Source of the DNA: Candidatus Methanoperedens sp. | GTDB taxonomy: Archaea; Halobacteriota; Methanosarcinia; Methanosarcinales; Methanoperedenaceae | Direction: 5' to 3' | DNA: 31,789 nucleotides | Assembly: GCA_026552835.1 (NCBI GenBank) | Contig: JAPMTY010000003.1 | Location: 1-31,789, forward strand | Part shown: positions 24,954-31,569 of the stretch, one piece after another | Layout: each line of letters starts with the position of its first letter | How positions within the stretch are numbered: the first letter of the stretch is position 1 | Program-made: the position numbers and the translations under genes | The notes under the pieces: generated by a model | What the model was told of the DNA's origin: nothing | Database searches by the model: none | The model's input: only the letters and a program-made list of their open reading frames with translations

Positions 24954-25035
24954 CTCCCTTACTTCCTAACTTTGCCCTGAAGGAAGGGAGCTGAATCTAT
25001 ATTTTGGTTCTGTGGGTGTAAGCACCGTACTGGTG
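24954..25035 (+). mobile_element. Possible remnant of an IS200/IS605-type end
   Basis: A bulged hairpin CTCCCTT..TTCCT / AGGAAGGGAG (24954-24990) followed by CTGAATC, then CACC-GTACT-GGTG (25023-25035). Purine-pyrimidine hairpins of this kind close the right ends and guide RNAs of TnpB-bearing IS605 elements. No transposase or tnpB is present, and the left end was not found, so this is a resemblance only. Confidence 0.25.
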
Positions 25036-25057
25036 TGGTTGAGAAGACAACTTTGAC

Positions 25058-25648
25058 ATGCCTACAGCAGAATCGAAACATTTAAGTATTATTAATAGTA
25101 TTAGTAAAAGTATGCAACCATCGACAAATTCAGAGATAGTAATAACAAATCAAAGTAATCCTTTATCCGTTCCTAAAGAATTACCGAATAATAAACTAAA
25201 AGATTTAATTGACAAATGGGCGCGGCCGGGTATTAGTAATAATTTGAAAATATGGATACATAAACCAAATAATATATTTATTCATCCTTCAATTGGAATT
25301 GGTCTAGGGACAAAATCTAAGCCCAACGTCTTTACATTTGTTGTACTAGATAATAATTCTGTCCAATGGTTAGAAAATGTTCTTAAAGAATCATTAGAAA
25401 TATATAACAACAATAAAAATTTAATAAATAATGCCGAAAACCGATTGACTTTGTGGGAAAAAAAGAAAGAATTAGACCGACTGCGAAAAATAAGTATATC
25501 AGTATCCGTAGTCAAAAAAGGAGACAATACATCAATTGTTTTAATGATTAATTCAAAGGCTTTCTTGTATACAGATTTGTGTTATGATGATATAGATTGG
25601 ATACTCACAACATTGCATATAGCAAAAAACAGTTTGGAGAGCCGTTAA
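25058..25648 (+). CDS. AT-rich ORF of unknown function
   Basis: A 196-residue soluble protein that I do not recognise. The first 40 residues are Ser/Asn/Gln-rich and look disordered (TNSEIVITNQSNPLSVPKEL). The rest alternates beta strands (NLKIWIHKPNNIFIHPSIG, VFTFVVLDNNSVQWL) with a charged helix (RLTLWEKKKELDRLRK). Codon usage is far richer in A and T than in the neighbouring operons, a usual sign of transfer. The ribosome binding site is poor (GAGAAG 11 bases before the ATG). A 57-residue membrane peptide gene starts three bases after its stop, so they form a two-gene unit. Confidence 0.65.
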   Translation: MPTAESKHLSIINSISKSMQPSTNSEIVITNQSNPLSVPKELPNNKLKDLIDKWARPGISNNLKIWIHKPNNIFIHPSIGIGLGTKSKPNVFTFVVLDNNSVQWLENVLKESLEIYNNNKNLINNAENRLTLWEKKKELDRLRKISISVSVVKKGDNTSIVLMINSKAFLYTDLCYDDIDWILTTLHIAKNSLESR

Positions 25649-25651
25649 AAT

Positions 25652-25825
25652 ATGCTTGAATATAATCAATATACGATTTCAGCCGTTACTGTAAGCTTAT
25701 TTGCTATATATGTAATAAAAAGATTATTCTTCAAGGATATGGACATCAGATTGAATAATCTAGACATGAATATTAGATTGAACAATATAGATATTAGGAT
25801 TAAAAAATTAAAGAGAAAATTTTAA
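25652..25825 (+). CDS. Small membrane peptide with repeated coiled-coil units
   Basis: A 57-residue protein. One hydrophobic helix (about residues 8-27: TISAVTVSLFAIYVIKRLFF) is followed by nine-residue repeats DMDIRLNNL, DMNIRLNNI and a shortened DIRIKKL, then a basic end. The repeats are also visible in the DNA as 27-base units. GGAGAG ten bases upstream and the three-base gap to the preceding ORF indicate co-expression. A single-span anchor with a polar coiled coil suggests oligomerisation at the membrane. It might act as partner or effector for the upstream protein; this is inference. Confidence 0.65.
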   Translation: MLEYNQYTISAVTVSLFAIYVIKRLFFKDMDIRLNNLDMNIRLNNIDIRIKKLKRKF

Positions 25826-25935
25826 TAGTATTTTTTTAATTCCCTTATACAGATGCACCAAGATATGTAAAATTCATTTAACGATTTGCAATAGAGATCT
25901 CTCACAAAAATATAATGGCATTCTAAGCGGCATGT

Positions 25936-26235
25936 TTACATCCCTACTAAAACAAGCTCGAACTTGATGCCCATACAGGATGAGCAGAACCCAAGGAATT
26001 CTTTTGCATTGACAGACATTTCATCGTACAGGGATTTTGATATGTAAAAAATAATATGGACTTTTCCGGGATTCCCTGCAATTCTCTTTCTTATCTCACC
26101 GTGAAGCTCCTCAAAAAGGGCTATGAGGGTCTTGAAATTTATCCTCTTCAGTACCCTGATGCGCCCAACTCCAGCCTCATCTACCCAGACTCTGTAATTG
26201 GCAGATTTCCTGACAAAAATATCACTCTCATTCAT
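25936..26235 (-). CDS. Unknown small soluble protein
   Basis: A 99-residue alpha/beta protein: SANYRVWVDEAGVGRIRVLK, KVHIIFYISKSLYDEMSV, then an FLGFCSSCMGIKFELVLVGM end. The layout (strand, strand, helix, strand, helix, strand) would suit a STAS-like or small regulatory fold, but no signature is definite. Its ATG overlaps the stop of the upstream gene (ATGA), so the two are translated together and probably act together. Confidence 0.6.
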   Translation of the reverse strand: MNESDIFVRKSANYRVWVDEAGVGRIRVLKRINFKTLIALFEELHGEIRKRIAGNPGKVHIIFYISKSLYDEMSVNAKEFLGFCSSCMGIKFELVLVGM

Positions 26236-26628
26236 ATTATTCTTTTCTTACTGGATTCTATATCCCATCTGACTTCTTCAGCCAGAGACCATCTTGCCGC
26301 TGCAACAATATCGAGCTGCTCATGGATATATCCGCGCAGGAATACATCTTCGATATTCTCTGCATCCCTCTCAACTTCATGCTGCCGGATGAGTACATTT
26401 TCAAGTTCCCGGAGCGCATGATGCCTGCCCGCTCGCTGCCAGCTTGTTTCAATTAACGCAAGCGTGCGGGCCAATCTTTCAAGGCTTATTCGCATGCGGC
26501 GGTATTGCGGTTTCCCCAACCTGTCCTTTGCGTAGTTCTCATATGCTGAAACCTTTTCCTCAGTACCCTCATCTATCGATGATTCTATGCCATCGATAGC
26601 AAAAACGATTCCTTCTTTTATCTGACAT
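26232..26628 (-). CDS. Unknown helical protein, apparent +1 frameshift near start
   Basis: The body of the gene is open from 26638 to 26232 but contains no ATG or GTG, and only a TTG at 26519, 40 codons in. Upstream, ATG 26628 with GGTGA eight bases before it and a TATA box GATATATATCC (about 26661-26671) opens MSDKRRNRFC and stops at 26569-26571. A +1 step at AAA AGA AGG gives MSDKEGIVFAIDGIESSIDE followed by 111 further residues. These are strongly helical with many Arg and Glu (RISLERLARTLALIETSWQR; HEQLDIVAAARWSLAEEVRW). I do not recognise the family. The stop overlaps the next gene (ATGA). Confidence 0.6.
26573..26599 (-). repeat. Perfect inverted repeat near the frameshift site
   Basis: CTATCGATG (26573-26581) and CATCGATAG (26591-26599) form a 9-bp stem with a nine-base loop. 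On the mRNA it begins 11 bases after the AGAAGG of the overlapping gene, roughly where a structure could influence decoding. Confidence 0.4.
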
Positions 26629-26832
26629 TGGTTTTTTCACCGCGTCTGTCAATGCGAACTGGATATATATCACCGGACATACAGGCATATTTTGTCACAA
26701 TCCAATGCAATACCTGAACCGTTCCGGGTAATTATTGACTTCCTTGTTCCTGAAAACCGCATAGAGCTGCCAAATATGGCCTGTTTACGTGATTTAAATA
26801 TGTATGAAAACTATGGAATTTCCGGTGTTAAA

Positions 26833-26965
26833 ATGACAAACCAGGAAAAAAGAAGGGGTTTACTTTGCCCCGGATGGTATAGTTAGCAGGGATGCAACGC
26901 TGGAGGAGCAGCATGAGCAGGATGATGCCTTGCACATATGGTGCAGGATCCTGTCAGGTGACTGA
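26833..26965 (+). CDS. Small protein, apparent +1 frameshift near start
   Basis: ATG 26833 has GGTG five bases upstream and a TTTAAATA box at 26793-26800. Its frame reads MTNQEKRRGLLCPGWYS and stops. A +1 step at AAA AGA AGG gives MTNQEKEGVYFAPDGIVSRD, then ATLEEQHEQDDALHIWCRIL and SGD, stopping at 26963-26965, 44 residues in all. The +1 frame has no ATG, GTG or TTG between the upstream TGA and residue 30. A zinc-ribbon gene follows one base after the stop with its own GGTGA site inside this gene. No family is recognised. Confidence 0.5.
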
Positions 26966-26966
26966 T

Positions 26967-27113
26967 ATGACCTCTACCACGCAATACAGGTGCCCCAACT
27001 GCAAGCATGCAATACCGGTAACAAGCGCAGATTTCATCAAAGGAATTGCTTTTGTGTCATGCGCGGGCTGCGGCATGGATGCTTTTGCCATAGAAGAGGC
27101 GCTGTTAAAATGA
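26967..27113 (+). CDS. Small zinc-ribbon protein
   Basis: A 48-residue protein with two CxxC pairs: YRCPNCKHAIPVTSADFIKG and then FVSCAGCGMDAFAIEEALLK. It is likely a single zinc ribbon of unknown role, perhaps a nucleic-acid or protein adaptor. GGTGA lies five bases before ATG 26967 (within the end of the preceding ORF), so translation is coupled. The stop overlaps a further ATG (ATGA at 27110). Confidence 0.75.
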   Translation: MTSTTQYRCPNCKHAIPVTSADFIKGIAFVSCAGCGMDAFAIEEALLK

Positions 27114-27119
27114 CAAAAG

Positions 27120-27164
27120 AAAGAGGGGCGCTTTTTTCCTATCCATTTGCGCCCATTTTTCCAA
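27120..27164 (+). terminator. Hairpin-rich stretch after the zinc-ribbon gene
   Basis: GGGCGC (27125-27130) is complementary to GCGCCC (27148-27153), followed by ATTTTT. Inside it, GAAAGAGG can also pair with CTTTTTTC. This may be a weak or conditional terminator before the acidic small gene. Confidence 0.4.
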
Positions 27165-27176
27165 TTTGAGGTTAAT

Positions 27177-27275
27177 ATGGATTATGAAAAAGACGAAATA
27201 AACGATGATGTAAACGAGAATGTTGATGATGAAGACCTGCGGCGCTTCCTGCGCGGAGGATTCGGGGCAAAATGA
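27177..27275 (+). CDS. Very small acidic protein
   Basis: A 32-residue product: MDYEKDEINDDVNENVDDED followed by LRRFLRGGFGAK. GAGGT four bases before the ATG is a strong ribosome binding site. An acidic N-terminal two thirds and a basic, Gly-ending tail (RRFLRGGFG) are distinctive. No homologue is recognised. It lies third in a run with the frameshift-type gene and the zinc-ribbon gene and is directly followed by a good terminator, so it closes this small operon. Confidence 0.55.
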   Translation: MDYEKDEINDDVNENVDDEDLRRFLRGGFGAK

Positions 27276-27276
27276 G

Positions 27277-27301
27277 GGAAAAAGGCAACTTTTTCCTTTT
27301 T
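27277..27301 (+). terminator. Intrinsic terminator
   Basis: A perfect 8-bp stem GGAAAAAG / CTTTTTCC closed by a GCAA tetraloop and followed by TTTTT. It starts two bases after the acidic gene's stop. Confidence 0.8.
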
Positions 27302-27395
27302 AATTCCAGAACTAGAAGATTTCTGGATAAAATAGCCGATTTATGAAGTTTGATAATTATATGGGTCTATTAGAATATGCCAATCACGGCAAATA

Positions 27396-27424
27396 GTGAA
27401 ATGTGCCGGGGAGTCACATTTCAC
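27396..27424. promoter_or_regulatory. Perfect 10-bp inverted repeat in intergenic region
   Basis: GTGAAATGTG (27396-27405) and CACATTTCAC (27415-27424) flank nine bases. It lies in the 250-base gap between the terminator above and the next promoter, about 65 bases upstream of that TATA box. No gene is supported in this gap. The repeat could be an operator. Confidence 0.4.
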
Positions 27425-27530
27425 CTCCTATTTTATTCATCTCATAAAAAATCATATCAATTGTGCCAATAATTGCTCCAATAAATAGGTTTATAAAGGT
27501 TAAATTCAAGTTTAAGCTGGAGAATTTTAA

Positions 27531-27822
27531 ATGAATTCAAGAAGGAATCGTCTTTGCAAACAATGGACAGCTATTTGAGTTAGTGAACGCGAAGATAGAT
27601 CATTTACCTCCCTCGGCAAAGCTTGTTTTTAAAGTGCTGGAATCCAGCGGATTTTTGACACAAAAGGATATTGCGAGGGAAACCTATCTTCCGGCAAGAA
27701 CAGTCAGATACGCCCTGAACAGATTAAAAGAAGAAAATATATTGCAGGAGCGCTTCTATTTCCAGGATGCGCGCCAGAGCCTCTACGGGCTAAATAATGC
27801 CCCGGGGGTGCCGACTGGATAA
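27531..27822 (+). CDS. Winged-helix protein, apparent +1 frameshift near start
   Basis: The helix-turn-helix body (DHLPPSAKLVFKVLESSGFL, ARETYLPARTVRYALNRLKE, QERFYFQDARQSLYGL) is an archaeal MarR/TrmB-like winged helix with a DNA-reading helix. A GTG at 27583 could start a 79-residue form. Upstream, ATG 27531 has GGAG eight bases before it and a TTTATAAA box at 27490-27497. It opens MNSRRNRLCKQWTAI and stops at 27576-27578. A +1 step at TCA AGA AGG gives MNSEGIVFANNGQLFELVNA, joining the winged helix without a stop. If translated this way the protein has 96 residues and an N-terminal tail shared with three other genes. Confidence 0.7.
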
Positions 27823-27835
27823 CTCCCCCATTTTT
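27804..27835 (+). terminator. Terminator overlapping the winged-helix stop codon
   Basis: GGGGG (27804-27808) and CCCCC (27825-27829) flank the TAA stop (27820-27822) and are followed by ATTTTTC. Confidence 0.5.
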
Positions 27836-27866
27836 CATATTTTGGTTAGCGCTATTTATATTCAGT

Positions 27867-27938
27867 GCCAGGATGGCGGAACGGCTACGCAATCGCCTGC
27901 AGAGCGATTCCATTCTGGTTCGAGTCCGGATTCTGGCT
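27867..27938 (+). tRNA. tRNA-Cys (anticodon GCA)
   Basis: A full cloverleaf fits. The acceptor stem is GCCAGGA / TTCTGGC, the anticodon stem ATCGC / GCGAT with loop CTGCAGA (anticodon GCA), and the T arm TCTGG-TTCGAGT-CCGGA. The discriminator base is T, as expected for cysteine tRNA. CCA is not encoded. A TTTATATT box lies just upstream (27854-27861) and a T-run (27948-27953) downstream. Confidence 0.92.
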
Positions 27939-27962
27939 TATATACTCTTTTTTCCCGGATAC

Positions 27963-28712
27963 TTAATCCAGGTCTTCCCGAAGCTGGGCCGCTTTCGTAA
28001 AAAAGCTCTCGGTAGAATAATGGAGCAGCAGGCTGGATGCCATAAAGCCTGCGGCAATAATCGCAGCGAATATGACTATCTGTATAGAAGCAGCCTCTAT
28101 GGGGTCGGCGCCGCTCAGGAGCATACCGGTCATGACACCGGGTATCCATACCAGACCAAGGTTCTTCATGTTATCTATTGAAGGAATCAGGGCTGAGAGG
28201 ATGCCCTGTTTAAGGCAGGCCGAAACTGCAAGCTCCGGCTTTGCGCCAAGGGCGAGGTAAGCTTCGACCTCAGGCCGGCGGTTCTTTATCTCACCCTTAT
28301 ACCTGTCTATGGCCAGCGAACTCACGTTCATGGCATTGCCTATCAGAATGCTGCCGGTCGGGACAATGTATCGTGCCTCAAACGGGAAGATACCGAACAG
28401 AAAGAAAGGTATCAGCAAAAGCACTGAAGAAGAAGCTATGGAAAGTATCGCCGGGGGCAAACCTCTTTCAAGTTTGCCCGATCTGGAATACGTGGTATGT
28501 CCTGCGATTGCAGCCATGGCCATCAGCACAAGAAAGCTCCAGTAAATGGGCAGCTTGAATAATAAGAGAATTACAGAGGCAAGAATCAGTACCTGGATAA
28601 GGGCTCTTGTCCCGGCTAAAGATATTTCCTTCCCTATGCCGAATCTTCGTGCATACGCCGCTGTCAGCACCACAAGCAGAACTGTCAGGCCAAGAGCAAG
28701 GATATCAGGCAT
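27963..28712 (-). CDS. fetB: ABC transporter permease, FetB (UPF0014) family
   Basis: A 249-residue membrane protein with seven hydrophobic segments. Family landmarks are SRSGKLERGLPPAILSIASS, TGSILIGNAMNVSSLAIDRY and IPSIDNMKNLGLVWIPGVMT with GMLLSGADP. In E. coli the FetAB pair exports iron and protects against oxidative stress. The substrate here is not shown by sequence. ATG 28712 is chosen over 28724 because GAGG lies six bases before it. It overlaps fetA by eight bases, so translation is coupled. Confidence 0.9.
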   Translation of the reverse strand: MPDILALGLTVLLVVLTAAYARRFGIGKEISLAGTRALIQVLILASVILLLFKLPIYWSFLVLMAMAAIAGHTTYSRSGKLERGLPPAILSIASSSVLLLIPFFLFGIFPFEARYIVPTGSILIGNAMNVSSLAIDRYKGEIKNRRPEVEAYLALGAKPELAVSACLKQGILSALIPSIDNMKNLGLVWIPGVMTGMLLSGADPIEAASIQIVIFAAIIAAGFMASSLLLHYSTESFFTKAAQLREDLD

Positions 28713-29379
28713 GATATTCCTCAAGCCTCCCGTCTTTGAGGATTAATCTCCTCCCGCCTATCCGGAGAGCCTGCTCTCTCTCATGTGTGACCCACAGCAT
28801 GGTCAGGTTCCGCTCCATGCGCAGGCGAAGCAGCAGTGCCTCCACTTTTTCGGCCGACGCGGCATCAAGCGAGGAAGTCGGCTCATCCAGCAGGAGCACT
28901 TCAGGCCGGTTTGCAAGCGCCCTGGCTATGCATACCCTCTGCTTCTCCCCAACCGAGAGCTGCCCGGCATCGGCATCCAGCAGATTTGCCGGTATTGCCG
29001 CATCCAGTGAAAGTGCCTCAAGATCGATATCATCTCCCCATAAGCTCATGCCGAACGCAAGGTTATCCCGCACACTTCCCTTAAAAACAACAGGCACCTG
29101 GAACACCATTCCCACCTTTCTTCTCAACTCCATGGGCTCATAGTCCCTGGTATCTTTGCCATTCAGCAGGATAATCCCCGAGTCAATCTCCGATAGCCTG
29201 TTGATCAACCTGAGCAACGTGGTCTTTCCTGAACCTGAGGCGCCCATAACGGTAACAAGCTCGCCCTTTTGTACCTGTAAGTCAAGGTTGGATAACACCC
29301 GGGTTTTAGCCTTTGTATTGTTTACCTTGCGTAAGATTGTCTTTGACACATCCTTTAACTCAAGGTGAGCATAATTCAT
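28705..29379 (-). CDS. fetA: ABC transporter ATP-binding protein, FetA-like
   Basis: A 224-residue ATPase with Walker A GASGSGKTT, Q-loop VFQVPVVFKGSV, signature LSVGEKQRVCIARAL, Walker B EVLLLDEPTSSLD and the switch His in WVTHEREQAL. The short length and the paired UPF0014 permease downstream identify it as the energising subunit of a FetAB-type exporter. First gene of the two-gene operon; the upstream gap to the S-layer gene is about 50 bases. Confidence 0.92.
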   Translation of the reverse strand: MNYAHLELKDVSKTILRKVNNTKAKTRVLSNLDLQVQKGELVTVMGASGSGKTTLLRLINRLSEIDSGIILLNGKDTRDYEPMELRRKVGMVFQVPVVFKGSVRDNLAFGMSLWGDDIDLEALSLDAAIPANLLDADAGQLSVGEKQRVCIARALANRPEVLLLDEPTSSLDAASAEKVEALLLRLRMERNLTMLWVTHEREQALRIGGRRLILKDGRLEEYHA

Positions 29380-29430
29380 CAGCTATAAAATGTCCTGCCA
29401 TAAATAATACCATTTGCTGCCGGAGAGGTT

Positions 29431-31569
29431 TTAATCTCTTCTCAACACCAGGTATCCTGTTGTAACAAGACCCGCGATTGCAAACAGAATCCAGTACTGC
29501 TTTGGTGCAGATGTGTTATTTTCTGTTTTTACCGGCACGGCTGTCTGTGCCGGAGCTAATGCAGCTTCCGGCGCTTTTGCTTGCAGCGATGATGATAGTG
29601 CAGACGACGTCTGTGTTATTGCGGGCACTGTAGTGGTTTGAACTGCACTTTCGGCTTTTAATTCCTTGTTGGATGGGATTGTTTGCTCTATAAAAGGATA
29701 GAACCGCAAAGCAGTATCCTTATCCGCTACCTTGAATTTCAAATCTCCGTATAACGGCAGGACAGTATTTTGGTTGAGGTCTATCTGCCTGTCTTTGTTA
29801 TAGAGGAGCAGGTAATTCTCATTTGCCTCCTTTACCTCAAATATCCCGAACTCATCTCCCGCTTTAACTTCAAACACGTTCTGGGAGATAAGCCATGTGT
29901 ACCTGAGCTGGACAAAGGCAGACATGCCTTCGCCGCCAGTGAATATGCTTTCAACGTAGGTTACAAATATCTGCACATCGGACTCACCGCTCACGCTTTT
30001 CTCGATGTATGTATAGACATCCCCCTCGTTCAAAACTTTGGTATCAAGAACTTTACCATTCCTGTCAAGGGAAAGCGATGCCTGTCTCGGCGACGTTCTC
30101 GTATCAAGGGCTTCAACCGTAAGGTTGTAGCCTTCCCCGAGGTTCCAGGTTGTACCGAGCCTTAAAATCTGCTTTTCTTCTTTTTTCTGCTCTTTAATCA
30201 GTCTGGCTAATTTGTTTGCTTTACCGTTCACAGCAACGTAACGCTCACCGAACCAGCCGAGTTGTGCATACTTGCCCCCGGCAGTGCTTTTTGTGAAGGT
30301 ATTTGCGGCGCTGTTGTAATTAAGACCGTTCTCCACTTTCAGGCCAATCTCATTGTACACTGTATAATTCTGGTCAGTGCGTGAGGTATTATAAAACAGG
30401 CTCTCCTTCTGGATAGTCCTGCTCGTGCTTTTCAGGCTGGATGCGGACTGGTTAATGCTGAGTGTTTCGCTTGACTTTCCCCCATTAAAGTTATAATAGA
30501 AGCTGGGGAACCTCTGGGCATCCCAGACAAGATTCTTGTATTGTGTCTGGTCATAGGCGCCTCCCCGTATCTCATACTTTCCGGGCGCTGTTTTTTCAAG
30601 AATCGGATAAAACCGCAAAGCTGTGTCTTTATCTGCTACCCTGAATTTCAGATCGCCATATAACGGCAGGACAGTATTCTGGTTGAGGTCTATCTGCTGG
30701 TCTTTGTTATAGAGGAGCAGGTAATTTTCATTTGCCTCCTTTACCTCAAACAAGCCGAACTTATCTCCAACTTTTACCTCAAGCACATTCCGGGAGATGA
30801 GCCAGGTATATCTGAGCTGGACAAGCACAGACATGCCTTCGCCGCCCGTAAAGATACTTTCCACATAAGTAACAAATATCGGGACATCTGACTCGCCGCT
30901 CACGCTTTTTTCAACGTAAGTATAAACTTCACCTTCATTCACTACTTTATTATCAAGAACTTTCCCATCCTTGTTAAGGGAAAGCCATGCCTGCCTTGGG
31001 GATGTTGTTGTATCAAGAGATTCAACCGTAAGGTTGTACCCTTCTCCGAGGTCCCATGCTGTGCCGAGCTTTAATGTCTGTTTTTCCTCTGTTTTCTGCT
31101 CTTTAATCAGTTTAGCTAATTTGTTTGCTTTCCCGTTTACAGCGACGTACCGATCGCCGAACCATCCGAGCTGTGCATAATAGCCCCCTGTGGTATTTTT
31201 TGTAAAAGTGTTTGTTGTACTGTTGTAATTAAGACCGTTTTCAACTTTCCTGCCTTTTGCAGTGAACAGGGTGTAGTTCTGGCTTGTGCGCGAGGTATTG
31301 TAAAACAGATTATCTTTCTGAATAGTCCTGCTGCTGGCTATTAAGCTTGAAGCGGATTGAGTGATGCTGAGGGTTTCACTTGATTTTCCTCCGTTAAAAT
31401 TATAATAGAATCCTGTGAAGTTCTGGGCATCCCACTGCAATGTGGTATTGTAGGTACTTGATTTTTCATCAAAAACCACGCCGTGAATTTCGACTTTTGT
31501 TACATTGGATGCTGTCGCTGGCATTATTAAAATAAGCGCGAGTGCGAATATTGTTATTATTTTTATCAT
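29431..31569 (-). CDS. S-layer protein with two tandem S-layer (DUF1608) domains
   Basis: A major cell-envelope protein of about 712 residues. Residues 1-20 are a signal peptide (MIKIITIFALALILIMPATA). Two homologous domains of about 300 residues follow (about 30-325 and 330-620). Each starts with an LxWDAQxFxxFYYNFNGG block and ends with LPLYGDLKFxVADKDTALRF. Next come an Ala/Pro/Thr/Gln-rich stalk (about 625-685), a membrane helix (WILFAIAGLVTTGYLVL) and a basic tail RRD. This is the layout of Methanosarcina S-layer proteins. Many NxT/NxS sites suggest N-glycosylation. ATG 31569 has AAGGAG eight bases upstream. TTATAT at about 31604-31609 is a likely TATA. Confidence 0.93.
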   Translation of the reverse strand: MIKIITIFALALILIMPATASNVTKVEIHGVVFDEKSSTYNTTLQWDAQNFTGFYYNFNGGKSSETLSITQSASSLIASSRTIQKDNLFYNTSRTSQNYTLFTAKGRKVENGLNYNSTTNTFTKNTTGGYYAQLGWFGDRYVAVNGKANKLAKLIKEQKTEEKQTLKLGTAWDLGEGYNLTVESLDTTTSPRQAWLSLNKDGKVLDNKVVNEGEVYTYVEKSVSGESDVPIFVTYVESIFTGGEGMSVLVQLRYTWLISRNVLEVKVGDKFGLFEVKEANENYLLLYNKDQQIDLNQNTVLPLYGDLKFRVADKDTALRFYPILEKTAPGKYEIRGGAYDQTQYKNLVWDAQRFPSFYYNFNGGKSSETLSINQSASSLKSTSRTIQKESLFYNTSRTDQNYTVYNEIGLKVENGLNYNSAANTFTKSTAGGKYAQLGWFGERYVAVNGKANKLARLIKEQKKEEKQILRLGTTWNLGEGYNLTVEALDTRTSPRQASLSLDRNGKVLDTKVLNEGDVYTYIEKSVSGESDVQIFVTYVESIFTGGEGMSAFVQLRYTWLISQNVFEVKAGDEFGIFEVKEANENYLLLYNKDRQIDLNQNTVLPLYGDLKFKVADKDTALRFYPFIEQTIPSNKELKAESAVQTTTVPAITQTSSALSSSLQAKAPEAALAPAQTAVPVKTENNTSAPKQYWILFAIAGLVTTGYLVLRRD
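29690..31440 (-). repeat. Tandem 909-bp coding duplication within the S-layer gene
   Basis: The two S-layer domains are still alike at DNA level: for example TATAACGGCAGGACAGTATT occurs at both 30660 and about 29751, offset by 909 bases (303 codons). The near-identity suggests recent duplication or ongoing gene conversion between the halves. Confidence 0.75.

Noticed and set aside
26692..26886. Plus-strand ORF of 64 codons
   Set aside because: It starts at TTG with no binding site and runs across the promoter and zero-frame leader of the gene at 26833; best explained as a chance open frame.
27110..27169. ATG overlapping the zinc-ribbon stop, opening MTKERGALF with KKEGRFF in the +1 frame
   Set aside because: It resembles the frameshift family, but the match is short, the stretch forms hairpins and the next gene has its own strong start. 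Kept only as a possible fifth copy.
27345..27424. Minus-strand mini-ORF starting GTG directly after a full GGAGG
   Set aside because: The GTG lies against the ribosome binding site with no spacer, the product is 27 residues and the region is an inverted repeat; coding is not supported.
27867..27938. tRNA-Cys as an integration site for the accessory region
   Set aside because: No integrase gene and no repeated copy of the tRNA 3' end was found in the window.
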